From NCBI RefSeq assembly GCF_900091315.1, contig NZ_FLSP01000024.1, forward strand, positions 32,682-96,681: DNA of 64,000 bases, written 5' to 3'. Of the stretch, positions 39,410-48,484 are shown in pieces. The notes beneath the pieces were generated by a model. That model did no database searches. It saw nothing but the letters and a program-made list of their open reading frames with translations, and was not told where the DNA came from. The position numbers and the translations under genes are program-made. The first letter of the stretch is position 1. Each line of letters opens with the position of its first letter. Source of the DNA: Streptomyces sp. DI166. GTDB taxonomy: Bacteria; Actinomycetota; Actinomycetes; Streptomycetales; Streptomycetaceae.

Positions 39410-40179
39410 GCACGGTACGGGTCGTGCGGCAGCGGCCCGAGACGGCCGCCTGGTCCGACGGCGACCCCTACACCGACGCGCTGCGCACCGGCCGCGGCCC
39501 GCTGTTCCTGCGCCGCGCCGACGGCTGGCTGCTGCCGCTGGACGTGGAGCGCTGGTGCGCGGCGGCCGACGCGGTGGACCTGGAGGTGCTGCGCCGCTGC
39601 GAGGGCGCCGTGCTGGACGTCGGCTGCGGGCCGGGACGGCTGGTGGCGGCGCTGGGCGCGCAGGGCAGGCCCGCGCTCGGCATCGACGTCAGCGAGGCGG
39701 CCGTGGCGCGCACCGTACGGCTCGGCGGGCAGGCCCTGCGCCGCTCGGTCTTCGACCCGCTGCCCGCGGAGGGCCGCTGGGGCACCGCCCTGCTCATCGA
39801 CGGCAACGTCGGCATCGGCGGCGACCCGGCGGCTCTCCTCGACCGGATAGCCCAACTCCTGTGCGAGGGGGGCCTGTTGATCGTGGAGACGGTGCCGGGC
39901 CTGGACCTCGACGAGCGGGTCCTGGTGCGGGTCACCGACGCCCGGGGCGCCACCGGCAGCCCGTTCCCGTGGGCCCGGATCGGCACACCGGCCCTGCTGC
40001 GCCTGGCGCAGCGGGCCGGCTGGCGGGCCGAGGGTCAGTGGACGGTCGGCGGGCGCTCCTTCGCCGCCCTGCGCAACCGCAGCACGAACAGCAGCGCCGA
40101 ACCGCCGAACAGTACGGCGGTGATCAGCAGCCACCGGGCCAGGAAGCCGTCCGGGGACAGCGCGGTCACCGAGCGGTAG
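39406..40179 (+). CDS. SAM-dependent methyltransferase with antisense-derived tail
   Basis: The protein has 257 residues from ATG 39406, overlapping the previous stop. The SAM site is LDVGCGPGRLVAAL and motif IV is ALLIDGNVGIGGDP. The fold appears complete by GRSFAALRNR near residue 225. The remaining residues are Ser/Asn/Pro rich and are encoded opposite the membrane protein gene at 40035-40487. The 145-bp convergent overlap suggests loss of an original stop codon. Confidence 0.82.
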   Translation: MSTVRVVRQRPETAAWSDGDPYTDALRTGRGPLFLRRADGWLLPLDVERWCAAADAVDLEVLRRCEGAVLDVGCGPGRLVAALGAQGRPALGIDVSEAAVARTVRLGGQALRRSVFDPLPAEGRWGTALLIDGNVGIGGDPAALLDRIAQLLCEGGLLIVETVPGLDLDERVLVRVTDARGATGSPFPWARIGTPALLRLAQRAGWRAEGQWTVGGRSFAALRNRSTNSSAEPPNSTAVISSHRARKPSGDSAVTER

Positions 40180-40487
40180 CGGTCCGCGACCTGACCGGTG
40201 ATCAGCGGGAACCACACGAGCAGCAGCAACGCGGACAGGGCGGCGGGCACCCGCACGTACATCACGTGCCGGCCCGCCGCCCTTCCCAGTGCCCGGTCCG
40301 CCGCCGCGTACAGCGGCAGCAGCACCACGTCGTGCAGGACGGCCGCGCCCACGAACCACAGCGCGATCTCGAACCAGTCGCCGTCCAGCAGCCGCACGCC
40401 CGCGTACCCGGCGAGCGCGAACGAGCAGGCGAGCAGCAGGATCTGGAGCGGACTGCCGAGCGGAAGCGTCGGGATCCTCGGTCGCAT
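40035..40487 (-). CDS. Small integral membrane protein
   Basis: The protein has 150 residues from ATG 40487, overlapping the preceding stop by one base (TGATG). It has about four TM helices (LQILLLACSFALAGYAGV, IALWFVGAAVLHDVVLL, VPAALSALLLLVWFPL, LLITAVLFGGSALLFVL). It is translationally coupled to the molybdopterin oxidoreductase. A role as its membrane partner is inferred. Its 3' end overlaps the methyltransferase gene on the other strand. Confidence 0.8.
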   Translation of the reverse strand: MRPRIPTLPLGSPLQILLLACSFALAGYAGVRLLDGDWFEIALWFVGAAVLHDVVLLPLYAAADRALGRAAGRHVMYVRVPAALSALLLLVWFPLITGQVADRYRSVTALSPDGFLARWLLITAVLFGGSALLFVLRLRRAAKERPPTVH

Positions 40488-41737
40488 CACAGGTCTCCGA
40501 AGGTCAGCTTGGCCACCCACTTGGTGTTGAGCACACCGGGCGCCGCGGGCACGATGATCCGGGCCGGGTAGCCGTGGTCGGGGGACAGGTCCTCGCCGTT
40601 GACGCCCAGGGCGAGCAGGGAGCGCGGGTCGGCGACCTGGTTGGCGCGCAGGGCGGCCCGGCGGAAGGCGCCGCTCTGCTGGAGGGACTCCACGAACACG
40701 TCGGGGACGGTGTCCGGGTCGTCGTACCCGACGAGCGCGGCGAGGTCGCGCAGCCGTACGCCGCGCCACCACTGGTCGGAGGTGGACCAGCCCTCGACGC
40801 AGGCGATGGGCAGCGCCGCGCTGTGCTGCTCCATCGCGAGCAGTTCGGCGCGGCTGAGCCGGACGGTGCCGCCGCGGCCGACGACGACCAGGCGCCAGGC
40901 CTCGTCGTCGGTGTCGGCGGGGCGGATACCGGCGCGGGCGGCCGTCTTGTTGATCTGGAAGCCGTTCGGGCCGTCGCCGGGGTCGGCGGGGCCGTGCGGG
41001 GCGAGCAGGGCCGTGAAGCGCAGGCTGTCGCTGTTCTGGCCGACGCTGGTGGCGAACAGCAGCGCCGAGCCGCCGCCGACGAACCACAGGGCGCCGCGCC
41101 GGGAGACGGTCGGCTCGGCGGGGTTCACGGGAACGAGGTCGTTCTTCTCCTCCCGGATCTGCCGCAGATTGCGCAGCGCCGTCGGCAGCTTGAGCGCGGT
41201 ATGAACAAGGAAGGCGGCGAAGAAGACCCACGCGCCGTAGAAGTGCAGGGGGTAGAAGGAGCCCGGGAAGACGTAGTTGAGCTGGACGTTGAACACGCCG
41301 GTGACGAACTCGAACAGCGCGCCGCCGACCAGGAGCAGCAGCGAGAGCCGTTCCAGGGCGTGGGCGACGGAGCGGGCGGGCGGCAGCGTGAACAGCCGCG
41401 GCACGACCGACCAGAGCTTGGCCAGCAGGACGGGGATGAGGGTGAGACCGAGGGTGACGTGGACGCCCTGGTTGAGCCGGTACAGCCAGTGCGGATCGGT
41501 CGGCCAGGAGAACAGGTAGAAGCCGAGGATCCCCTTGTCCGGGGTCTTGTCGTTCACCGGCGCGAGATCGGGGTTGTAGGCCGCGTACGACAGCAGTCCC
41601 GTCACGAACAGCACCGTGATGCCGCCGAGCAGGACCATGCCGAGCACCGAGGTGAGCCAGGGACCGCGCAGCGGGCTGCGCCAGAAGCCGGGTGAGAAGG
41701 GAGACCGTTCCGGGGAACGTCCGAGGGACCTTTTCAT
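40487..41737 (-). CDS. Molybdopterin-dependent oxidoreductase with N-terminal membrane cytochrome-like domain
   Basis: The protein has 416 residues from ATG 41737. A TACGTT box lies six bases upstream, so the transcript may be leaderless. The N-terminal half has about four TM helices with His residues (LNQGVHVTLGL, YPLHFYGAWVFFAAFLVH) like cytochrome b561 domains. The C-terminal half is a sulfite-oxidase-type molybdopterin domain with Cys313 (PIACVEGWS) as molybdenum ligand and HGYPARIIVPAAPGVL. The substrate is unknown. Confidence 0.88.
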   Translation of the reverse strand: MKRSLGRSPERSPFSPGFWRSPLRGPWLTSVLGMVLLGGITVLFVTGLLSYAAYNPDLAPVNDKTPDKGILGFYLFSWPTDPHWLYRLNQGVHVTLGLTLIPVLLAKLWSVVPRLFTLPPARSVAHALERLSLLLLVGGALFEFVTGVFNVQLNYVFPGSFYPLHFYGAWVFFAAFLVHTALKLPTALRNLRQIREEKNDLVPVNPAEPTVSRRGALWFVGGGSALLFATSVGQNSDSLRFTALLAPHGPADPGDGPNGFQINKTAARAGIRPADTDDEAWRLVVVGRGGTVRLSRAELLAMEQHSAALPIACVEGWSTSDQWWRGVRLRDLAALVGYDDPDTVPDVFVESLQQSGAFRRAALRANQVADPRSLLALGVNGEDLSPDHGYPARIIVPAAPGVLNTKWVAKLTFGDL

Positions 41738-41743
41738 GGTGCG

Positions 41744-41749
41744 AACGTA
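41744..41749 (-). promoter_or_regulatory. -10 box of a probable leaderless promoter
   Basis: On the minus strand TACGTT ends six bases before ATG 41737. It is back to back with the similar box at 41839. Confidence 0.4.
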
Positions 41750-41838
41750 AGCCGGAACCGGGCCCCGGACGGGGCTGCGAACCATGACGAAATGCTGACG
41801 TCACCGCCTGTCAGCCGTCCGGTCGCCCTGCGCGGTCC

Positions 41839-41844
41839 TAGCGT
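41839..41844 (+). promoter_or_regulatory. -10 box of a probable leaderless promoter
   Basis: TAGCGT ends six bases before GTG 41851, in the same CCTAGCGTG context as at 35143. Confidence 0.45.
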
Positions 41845-41850
41845 GCAGAC

Positions 41851-43179
41851 GTGATCCGCGAACCCTCCCGTGACCTCCGCCGCGACCTGTACGCCGCCGG
41901 GGCCGCCGCGCTGCTCGTGGCGGTCGCCGCCGTCGTCGGCACCGCGATCCAGCACCGTGACGGCACCCTCCGCGTCAACTGGCCGCCCCTGCTGGCGAGC
42001 TGGGACCCGCACCTCGGCCCCGGCACCCCGGCGGCGCTCGCGGTCGCGGTGGCGGTGGTGGCGTACGGCCCTGCGCTCGCCGCCCGACTGCCGTGGCGGG
42101 GCCTGCTGTTCACGGTGTGGGGCACGGGCACGGCGTGGATCTTCTCGCTGGCCCTGGTCGACGGCTGGCACCGCGGCATCGCCCGCCGTCTGACGACCCG
42201 GCACGAGTACCTCCAGGTCATCGACCGCTTCCAGGACATCCCGGCCACGCTGCGCACCTTCACCGACCACATCCTCCTGGACTCCCCCGACAACTGGCCG
42301 GCACATGTGGCGGGCCACCCCCCGGCCGCCACGCTCACCTTCGTCCACCTGGACCGGATCGGCCTGGGCGGCGGCGCCTGGGCGGGCGTGTGGTGCATCG
42401 TGCTGGGCGCCACGGCCGCCCTCGCGATCCTGGTCACCGTCCGCGCCCTCGCCGACGAACAACTCGCCCGCCGTGCCGCCCCGTTCCTGGTCCTCGCCCC
42501 GGGCGCGGTGTGGCTGGGCGCGTCGGCGGACGCGTACTTCGCGGCGGTGGCGGCGTGGGCGGTGGCGCTGCTGGCACTGGCGGTGACCGGCCGCCGCACA
42601 CCGTGGACGGCCTTCGGCTCGGGCCTGTTGTTCGGCCTGACGCTGTACCTGTCGTACGGCCTGACGCTGTACGCGGTCATCGCGGCGGCGGTCCTGCTCC
42701 TGGGCCGGGCCCGGGTCCGCCCCCTGCTGTACGCGATCCCCGGCTTCCTGGTGGTCCCCCTGCTGTTCACCGGCCTCGGTTTCTACTGGTGGGAGGCCTA
42801 CGACATCCTGGTCACCCGCTACTACCAGGGCGCGGGCGGAGTCCGCCCCCAGGCGTACTGGGTCTGGGCCAACCTGGCCTGCCAGGTCCTGGTGACGGGC
42901 CTGGCGACCGCGGCGGGCCTGCGCCGGACAGGCTCGACCCTGCTGCACAAGGAGCCCGGCCCGCGGTTCCGCCTCGCCCTCCTGACCACCGCCGCCCTGA
43001 CCTCGATGCTCGTCGCGGACCTGTCAGGCATGAGCAAGGCGGAGACGGAACGCATCTGGCTCCCGTTCGCCCTGTGGCTCATCCCGTCCTGCGCCCGCCT
43101 GCCGTCCCCGCGGGCCTGGCTGGCCGCCCAGGCGGTGCTGGCGCTGCTGATCAACCACCTGCTGCGGACGGGCTGGTGA
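41851..43179 (+). CDS. Polytopic membrane protein, GT-C glycosyltransferase-like
   Basis: The protein has 442 residues from GTG 41851. It has about ten to twelve TM helices and a loop after TM3 with LDSPDNWPAHVAGHPPAAT, where Asp/His residues could form a lipid-linked-sugar site. The layout recalls membrane mannosyl/arabinosyl-type GT-C enzymes, although no DXD signature is certain. With the nearby GT2, DUF2064 and epimerase genes it suggests assembly of a surface glycan or glycolipid. It converges with the phosphatase gene. Confidence 0.75.
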   Translation: MIREPSRDLRRDLYAAGAAALLVAVAAVVGTAIQHRDGTLRVNWPPLLASWDPHLGPGTPAALAVAVAVVAYGPALAARLPWRGLLFTVWGTGTAWIFSLALVDGWHRGIARRLTTRHEYLQVIDRFQDIPATLRTFTDHILLDSPDNWPAHVAGHPPAATLTFVHLDRIGLGGGAWAGVWCIVLGATAALAILVTVRALADEQLARRAAPFLVLAPGAVWLGASADAYFAAVAAWAVALLALAVTGRRTPWTAFGSGLLFGLTLYLSYGLTLYAVIAAAVLLLGRARVRPLLYAIPGFLVVPLLFTGLGFYWWEAYDILVTRYYQGAGGVRPQAYWVWANLACQVLVTGLATAAGLRRTGSTLLHKEPGPRFRLALLTTAALTSMLVADLSGMSKAETERIWLPFALWLIPSCARLPSPRAWLAAQAVLALLINHLLRTGW

Positions 43180-43183
43180 CCTC

Positions 43184-46009
43184 CTACGGCAACGGCTGCT
43201 CCGTCCAGATGATCTTGCCGTGCGGGGTGTACCGCGTCCCCCAGCGCTCGGTGAGCTGGGCCACCAGGAACAGACCGCGCCCGCCCTCGTCCTCGGTGCG
43301 GGCGCGGCGCAGCCGCGGGGAGGTGTTGCTGCCGTCGGAGACCTCGCAGATCAGGGCACGGTCGCGCAGCAGCCGGAGCTGGAGGGGGCCGGTGGCGTAG
43401 CGGATGGCGTTGGTGACCAGTTCGCTGGCGACCAGTTCCGTGGTGAAGGCGAGGTCGGACAGGCCCCAGGCGGCGAGCTGCTGGGTGACCATGGCGCGGG
43501 CCCGGGAGACGACGGACGGGTCGCTCGGCAGGTCCCACTGGGCGACCCGGTCGGACCCGAGAACATGGGTGCGGGCGACCAGCAGGGCCACGTCGTCGCC
43601 GGGGCGGGCCGGGAGCAGGGCGTCGAGGACGGCCTCGCAGGTGTCCTCGGGGCCGCGGCCGGGGTGGGCGAGGACGGCGCGCAGCCGGGCCAGTCCGGCG
43701 TCGATGTCGCGGTGCCGGTCCTCGACCAGCCCGTCGGTGTAGAGCACCAGCTGGCTGCCCTCGGCCAGTTCCAGCTCGGCCGTCTCGAACGGCATCCCGC
43801 CGAGCCCGAGCGGCGGCCCGGACGGCAGGTCGACGAAGTCCACGGTGCCGTCGGGGGCGACGACCGCGGGCAGCGGGTGCCCGGCGCGGGTGAGCGTGCA
43901 GCGCCGGGACACCGGGTCGTACACGGCGAACAGACAGGTCGCGCCGATGCTCCAGCTCTCCGCCGAGGACTTCTCCAGCGCCCAGCCCTCGCCCCGGTCG
44001 AGCCGTCCGACCAGGTCGTCGAGGTGGGTGAGGACCTCGTCGGGGGGCAGGTCGAGGGCGCAGAAGTTGTGCACGGCCGTCCGCAGCCGCCCCATGGTCG
44101 CGGCGGCGTGCAGCCCGTGCCCCACGACGTCCCCGACCACCAGCGCCACCCGGGCCCCGGAGAGCGGCACGACGTCGAACCAGTCGCCGCCGACCGCGGC
44201 CTGCGCGGGCAGGTACCGGTAGGCGACCTCGACGGCGCTCTGCTCGGGCCGCCCCCGCGGCAGCAGGCTGCGCTGGAGGGTGAGGGCGGTGTTGTGCTCG
44301 CGGGTGAAGCGGCGGGCGTTGTCGATGCACATCGCCGCCCGCCCGCCCAGCTCCTGGGCGAGGGAGAGGTCGTCGCCCTCGAAGGGCTCGGGGTTGGCGC
44401 ACCGGTAGAAGCTGACCACACCGAGCGTGGCGCCGCGGGCCCGCAGCGGCACCGTGATCAGGGAGTGCGTCCCGGCCGCGAGCACCCGCTCCAGCCGCAC
44501 CGGGTCCTGCGCGAACCAGCCCAGCGCCTCCGACAGCACCGGCTCCAGCACCGCCCGCCCGCTCTCCAGACTGCGCGCCTGCGGGGTGGAGCTCACGTAC
44601 GAGAAGGCGTCGCCGACGTGGTAGAGCCGCGGTTCGTCGTTGCGGCTGCGCAGGGCGACCCGGCGCAGCGGGCTGTCCCCGCCGAGCACCTCGGGCTCCT
44701 CGCCGTTCAGCACCGCGTCGGGCAGGTCGACGGCCGCGAAGTCGGCGAAGCGGGGCACGGCGATCTCGGCGACCTCCTCGGCGGTGCGGGTGACGTCGAG
44801 GGTGGCGCCGATGCGGATGCCCGCCTCGTGCAGCAGCTCCAGCCGCCGGCGCGCCAGCAGGGCGAGCCGGCCGACTCCGGGCTCCCCGACGAGGACCAGC
44901 CGCCCGGGGGTGTCACCCGCGGACGGGGACGACACGACATGCGCGGTACCCGGATGCGGGGTGAGGGCCTGGGCGAGGTCCTGGGTCGGATCGGCCCACG
45001 CCATCCGGTGTGTGTGGTCGGCGACGCGGCTGTGACTCCCCCCTCCGGGCGTGTGCGGGCCCGGCGGGTGCCCGGCCGGGGCCCTGGTCCCGATGCCGAG
45101 GTCGACCGGACTCGGGTGGCCCAGGATGCGGGCCTCGACGACGACGCCGGACTCCCCGGACGCGCCGACGACCGGCCGGCGCAGCAGGATGGCGGACCGC
45201 CCTCCGGTCAGGTTCACCTCGTCGAGCGTGCGGTGCGGCGAGGCGAGCAGCGCCTCGGCCTTCTCGCGCAGGACGGCCAGGTCGATCCGGCCGAGTCCGG
45301 CGGCACCGTCCACGCCCGCGCCGGTGTCCGCGGTGGCCTGCCGGTAGGCGGCGAGCAGCGCCCGCTCCCGCTCGGTGGACGCCTCCAGCAGCCGGGCCTC
45401 GATGGCCTGGGCGGCCTCCTTGACCAGCCGGAGCATGATCGGGTCGCCGTCGTCGCGCAGGCAGCTCAGGTCCAGGACGGCCTCGATGCGCCCGCTGAGC
45501 GGGTCCCGGATCGGGGCTCCCGCGCAGGCGAAGGGCTGCAGGCAGTCCGCGAAGTGCTCACGCCCGACGACCTGGACGGGCCCGCGCTCGACGAGTGCGG
45601 TGCCCACCCCGTTGGTCCCGGCCGACTCCTCGGACATGTCGAACCCGGGGGCGAAGTGGACGCTGTCGAGTCGGGCGAGCAGCTCCCGGTTCCCGCCGAG
45701 GCGCTTGACCATCCAGCCCTGTCCGTCACAGAGCGCGACGGTGGTGCCGAGTTCGGAGAGGGAGTCGGCGAGCTTGCGCAGCACGGGTTCGGCGGCGCGC
45801 ATGAACCGCTCGTCGAGGGCCACGTCGGGCTCGTAGGGGATGTAGAGCCGTCCCGGTTCCAGACCGGCGGCCCGGCAGCGCTTCCAGGACGCCAGCACGG
45901 GGTCCCGGACGTCCGAGTCGACGCGGGCGCCGGCGAGGAAACGTTCATGGGCATCGACGAGTCCGCCGATGTCGTCCCAGGCGACGGACAACGGCCTCAC
46001 TTCCCTCAA
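43184..46009 (-). CDS. SpoIIE-type PP2C phosphatase with GAF domains and HATPase anti-sigma-like domain
   Basis: The protein has 941 residues if TTG 46009 is used; GTG 46000 is the alternative. The N-terminal part resembles the GAF module of AcoR-type regulators (SWKRCRAAGLEPGRLY, DMSEESAGTNGVGTALV). A second GAF domain lies around residues 400-560. The PP2C/SpoIIE domain has GGDWFDVVPL, VVGDVVGHG and LYTDGLVEDR. A C-terminal HATPase domain has TELVASELVTNAIRYA. It likely reverses phosphorylation of an anti-anti-sigma factor in response to small ligands. Its start overlaps the ABC ATPase gene by 65 bases. Confidence 0.88.
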   Translation of the reverse strand: MREVRPLSVAWDDIGGLVDAHERFLAGARVDSDVRDPVLASWKRCRAAGLEPGRLYIPYEPDVALDERFMRAAEPVLRKLADSLSELGTTVALCDGQGWMVKRLGGNRELLARLDSVHFAPGFDMSEESAGTNGVGTALVERGPVQVVGREHFADCLQPFACAGAPIRDPLSGRIEAVLDLSCLRDDGDPIMLRLVKEAAQAIEARLLEASTERERALLAAYRQATADTGAGVDGAAGLGRIDLAVLREKAEALLASPHRTLDEVNLTGGRSAILLRRPVVGASGESGVVVEARILGHPSPVDLGIGTRAPAGHPPGPHTPGGGSHSRVADHTHRMAWADPTQDLAQALTPHPGTAHVVSSPSAGDTPGRLVLVGEPGVGRLALLARRRLELLHEAGIRIGATLDVTRTAEEVAEIAVPRFADFAAVDLPDAVLNGEEPEVLGGDSPLRRVALRSRNDEPRLYHVGDAFSYVSSTPQARSLESGRAVLEPVLSEALGWFAQDPVRLERVLAAGTHSLITVPLRARGATLGVVSFYRCANPEPFEGDDLSLAQELGGRAAMCIDNARRFTREHNTALTLQRSLLPRGRPEQSAVEVAYRYLPAQAAVGGDWFDVVPLSGARVALVVGDVVGHGLHAAATMGRLRTAVHNFCALDLPPDEVLTHLDDLVGRLDRGEGWALEKSSAESWSIGATCLFAVYDPVSRRCTLTRAGHPLPAVVAPDGTVDFVDLPSGPPLGLGGMPFETAELELAEGSQLVLYTDGLVEDRHRDIDAGLARLRAVLAHPGRGPEDTCEAVLDALLPARPGDDVALLVARTHVLGSDRVAQWDLPSDPSVVSRARAMVTQQLAAWGLSDLAFTTELVASELVTNAIRYATGPLQLRLLRDRALICEVSDGSNTSPRLRRARTEDEGGRGLFLVAQLTERWGTRYTPHGKIIWTEQPLP

Positions 46010-47693
46010 GCGATTTCACCCTAGACCCTTTGTGACCCACCTCACAACAGACGGTGAGGGGGCCGGGGGCCCGCTCGGTGACGTGCCCAGCCTCCACCAC
46101 GACGGTCCGTTGCGCGAGCCGAGCGGTCTGCGGATCATGGGTGATCAGGACGAGGGACAGTCCGGGGCGGTCCGCGGGCAGCCCGGCGAGCAGATCGAGC
46201 AGAGCACGCCGCGTGACCGTGTCGAGCCCGGAGGTGATCTCGTCGCAGACCAGAACGCGGGGCCGGGCGAGCAGGGCGCGGGCGAGGGCGGCGCGCTGGA
46301 GCTCACCGCCGGACAGGGCACCGGGGCGGCGGTGTGGGAGGTCTCCGGTGAGTCCGAGCCGGGCGAGGGTGTCCAGGGCCTCGGCACGCGCCGCGTGCGC
46401 GTCGGCGCCGCGCAGGCGGACTGCGGTGCGGGCGACCTGGTCCAGCACCGGGCGGTGCTCGTCGAAGGCGGCGCGGGCGTCCTGGAAGACGTACTGGACG
46501 GCGGCGAGCCGCTCCCGGTCCCGGTGCCGCAGACTGCGCGGGAGCGGGACGCCGTCCAGCAGGACGGTGCCGTCGTGGTGCCGGTGCAGGCCCGCCAGGC
46601 ACCGGCCGAGGGTGGTCTTGCCACTGCCGGACCGCCCGACCACCGCCAGGCATTCGCCCGCGCGCAGGACGAGCCGGGGCACGCGCAGCACGGGGGTGCG
46701 GCCGTGCACGGCGGTGAGGTCCCGCACCTCCAGCACGGGCCGCCCGATGCCGTCGCCGTCGGCGGGCGGGATCCCGTCAACACCGCACCCCATACCGCCA
46801 CCCTCCACGGGCGGGACCCCCTCAGCACCACACCCGACACCGCCACCGTCCACGGGCAGCACCCCGCCAACGCCGCACCCGACACCGCCACCCCCCACAG
46901 GCAGCACCCCGCCAACGCCGCGCCCGACACCGCCACCCCCCACAGGCAGCACCCCGCCAACGCCGCGCCCGACACCGTCCGCGGGCGGGACGCCCTCCGC
47001 GTCGAGCAGCCTGCGCGTCCACTCGTGCCGGGGAGCCCGCCACAGCCGCTCGGCGGGCCCGGACTCGACGACCCGCCCGGCCCGCATCACCAGCACCTCG
47101 TCGGCGAGCGCCCGCACCACGTCGAGGTCGTGGCTGAGCAGCACGACCGCGATACCGCGCGCCGCGACCGCCGCGAACCGCTCCGCGATCTGCCGCTTGG
47201 TCTCCGGGTCCTGCCCGGTGGTGGGTTCGTCTGCGACGACGACCCGGGGCCGGGGCAGCAGGGCCTGGGCCAGCACGATCCGCTGCTGCTGTCCGCCGGA
47301 GAGCTGGTGCGGGTAGCGCCGCAGGAGCGCCTCCCCCTCCGGGAGCCGGGCGTCGGCGAGCGCCTGCCGGAGGTCGTCGCGATCCCGGCCGTGGGCGCGG
47401 GCGATGTCCCGCAGCAGAACTCCGACGCGCAGCGCCGGATGGAGCACGGCACCGGGATGCTGCGGCACGTACCCCACGGCGCCGGGCGCCCTGCGCACCT
47501 CCCCGCTGACCCGTGCCCCGGCCGGATACTCCCCGAGCAGGGCGAGCCCGGTGGTGGTCTTCCCGCTCCCGGAGGCGCCGACCAGCGCGACGACCTTGCC
47601 GGGCGGCACCCGCAGACTCACCCCGTCCACGAGGGCCCGCCCGCCGACCTCGACCCGCAGGTCCCGGATCTCCGCGACCGAATCCTCGCTCAT
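45945..47693 (-). CDS. Fused dual ATPase of a peptide/nickel-type ABC importer (OppDF-like)
   Basis: The protein has 582 residues from ATG 47693. The first ATPase has [19 protein letters not shown] and VVADEPTTGQD. The second has GRSGSGKTTLG, LSGGELQR and VCDEITSGLD. They are joined by a linker of about 90 residues made of Gly/Val-rich 15-residue repeats. The last 20 residues run into the phosphatase gene. It powers the importer formed with the two upstream permeases and the lipoprotein. It is the last gene of the proposed metallophore operon. Confidence 0.92.
   Translation of the reverse strand: MSEDSVAEIRDLRVEVGGRALVDGVSLRVPPGKVVALVGASGSGKTTTGLALLGEYPAGARVSGEVRRAPGAVGYVPQHPGAVLHPALRVGVLLRDIARAHGRDRDDLRQALADARLPEGEALLRRYPHQLSGGQQQRIVLAQALLPRPRVVVADEPTTGQDPETKRQIAERFAAVAARGIAVVLLSHDLDVVRALADEVLVMRAGRVVESGPAERLWRAPRHEWTRRLLDAEGVPPADGVGRGVGGVLPVGGGGVGRGVGGVLPVGGGGVGCGVGGVLPVDGGGVGCGAEGVPPVEGGGMGCGVDGIPPADGDGIGRPVLEVRDLTAVHGRTPVLRVPRLVLRAGECLAVVGRSGSGKTTLGRCLAGLHRHHDGTVLLDGVPLPRSLRHRDRERLAAVQYVFQDARAAFDEHRPVLDQVARTAVRLRGADAHAARAEALDTLARLGLTGDLPHRRPGALSGGELQRAALARALLARPRVLVCDEITSGLDTVTRRALLDLLAGLPADRPGLSLVLITHDPQTARLAQRTVVVEAGHVTERAPGPLTVCCEVGHKGSRVKSLEGSEAVVRRLGRHRRTRRCP
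46771..46977 (-). repeat. 45-bp coding minisatellite in the ATPase linker
   Basis: About 4.6 tandem copies of a 45-base unit start at 46771, 46816, 46861, 46906 and 46951. The copies at 46861 and 46906 differ at a single base. Each encodes 15 residues of the type GVGRGVGGVLPVGGG, in frame. The near identity of two copies indicates recent expansion. There are no spacers, so it is not a CRISPR array. Confidence 0.92.
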
Positions 47694-48484
47694 GACCGCG
47701 CCCGGCCCTTCTTCTCCAGCGCCGCGTCGAACAGCAGGTTCACCCCGGTCGTGAGCCCCACGATCAGCACCGCGGGCACCACCACCGCCCACGGCTGGAC
47801 GAACAGCCCCGTGCGGTTGCGGTCGACCATGACGGCCCAGTCCGCCGCGTCCGGAGCGGCACCGACACCGAGGAAGGCCGCCGTGGAGACCAGGTACAGC
47901 ACCCCCGTCAGCCGGATACCGGCGTCCGCGGCGAGCGTGCGCAGGGCACTGCGGGTGACGTAGGAGACCGCCACCCGCCACCAGCTCTCGCCCTGCATAC
48001 GCAGCGCCTCGACCGCGGGCCGGGACGCCGCCTCGCCGGCCGCCGCGCGCACGATACGGGCGGCGTCGGGCACGTTGACCAGGGCGACGAGCAGGGCGAG
48101 CCCCACCGGGCCGGGGTCGGCCGCGGCGGCCACCAGCAGGATCAGCAGCAGTGACGGCACGGCGAGCAGTACGTCGAGGGGCCGCATCAGCAGCTCCTCC
48201 AGCCACCGCGCGTGCGTAAGCGCGGCGAGGAGCCCCACCGGTACGGCGACGAGGTAGCCCAGAGCCGTCGCGGCCAGCGCCGTCACCACGACCGTACGGC
48301 CGCCCAGCAGCACCTGCCGCCACACGTCCCGGCCGACGAAGTCCGTGCCGAGCCAGTGCCCCTCACCCAGCGCGAAGGACACGCTCCGCGGGCCCGGCGG
48401 ACCGGCGAACAGGGGGCCCAGGAGGGCCAGCGCCAGGGGTACGGCGACCACGAGCCCGCCGAGTACGAAACGGCCGCGGCTCAT
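47690..48484 (-). CDS. ABC importer permease, DppC/NikC type
   Basis: The protein has 264 residues from ATG 48484. It has an N-terminal TM, the conserved GTDFVGRDVWRQVLLGGR segment of the DppC family, five further TM helices, and the coupling loop VEALRMQGESWWRVAVSYV. ATGA overlaps link it to genes on both sides. It pairs with the DppB-type permease. Confidence 0.92.
   Translation of the reverse strand: MSRGRFVLGGLVVAVPLALALLGPLFAGPPGPRSVSFALGEGHWLGTDFVGRDVWRQVLLGGRTVVVTALAATALGYLVAVPVGLLAALTHARWLEELLMRPLDVLLAVPSLLLILLVAAAADPGPVGLALLVALVNVPDAARIVRAAAGEAASRPAVEALRMQGESWWRVAVSYVTRSALRTLAADAGIRLTGVLYLVSTAAFLGVGAAPDAADWAVMVDRNRTGLFVQPWAVVVPAVLIVGLTTGVNLLFDAALEKKGRARS

Noticed and set aside
43220..46024. 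Long plus-strand gene opposite the SpoIIE phosphatase
   Set aside because: It is a GC-bias shadow. The minus strand carries clear GAF, PP2C and HATPase motifs.
46771..46977. CRISPR array
   Set aside because: The 45-bp units are contiguous without spacers, remain in frame and encode a protein linker.
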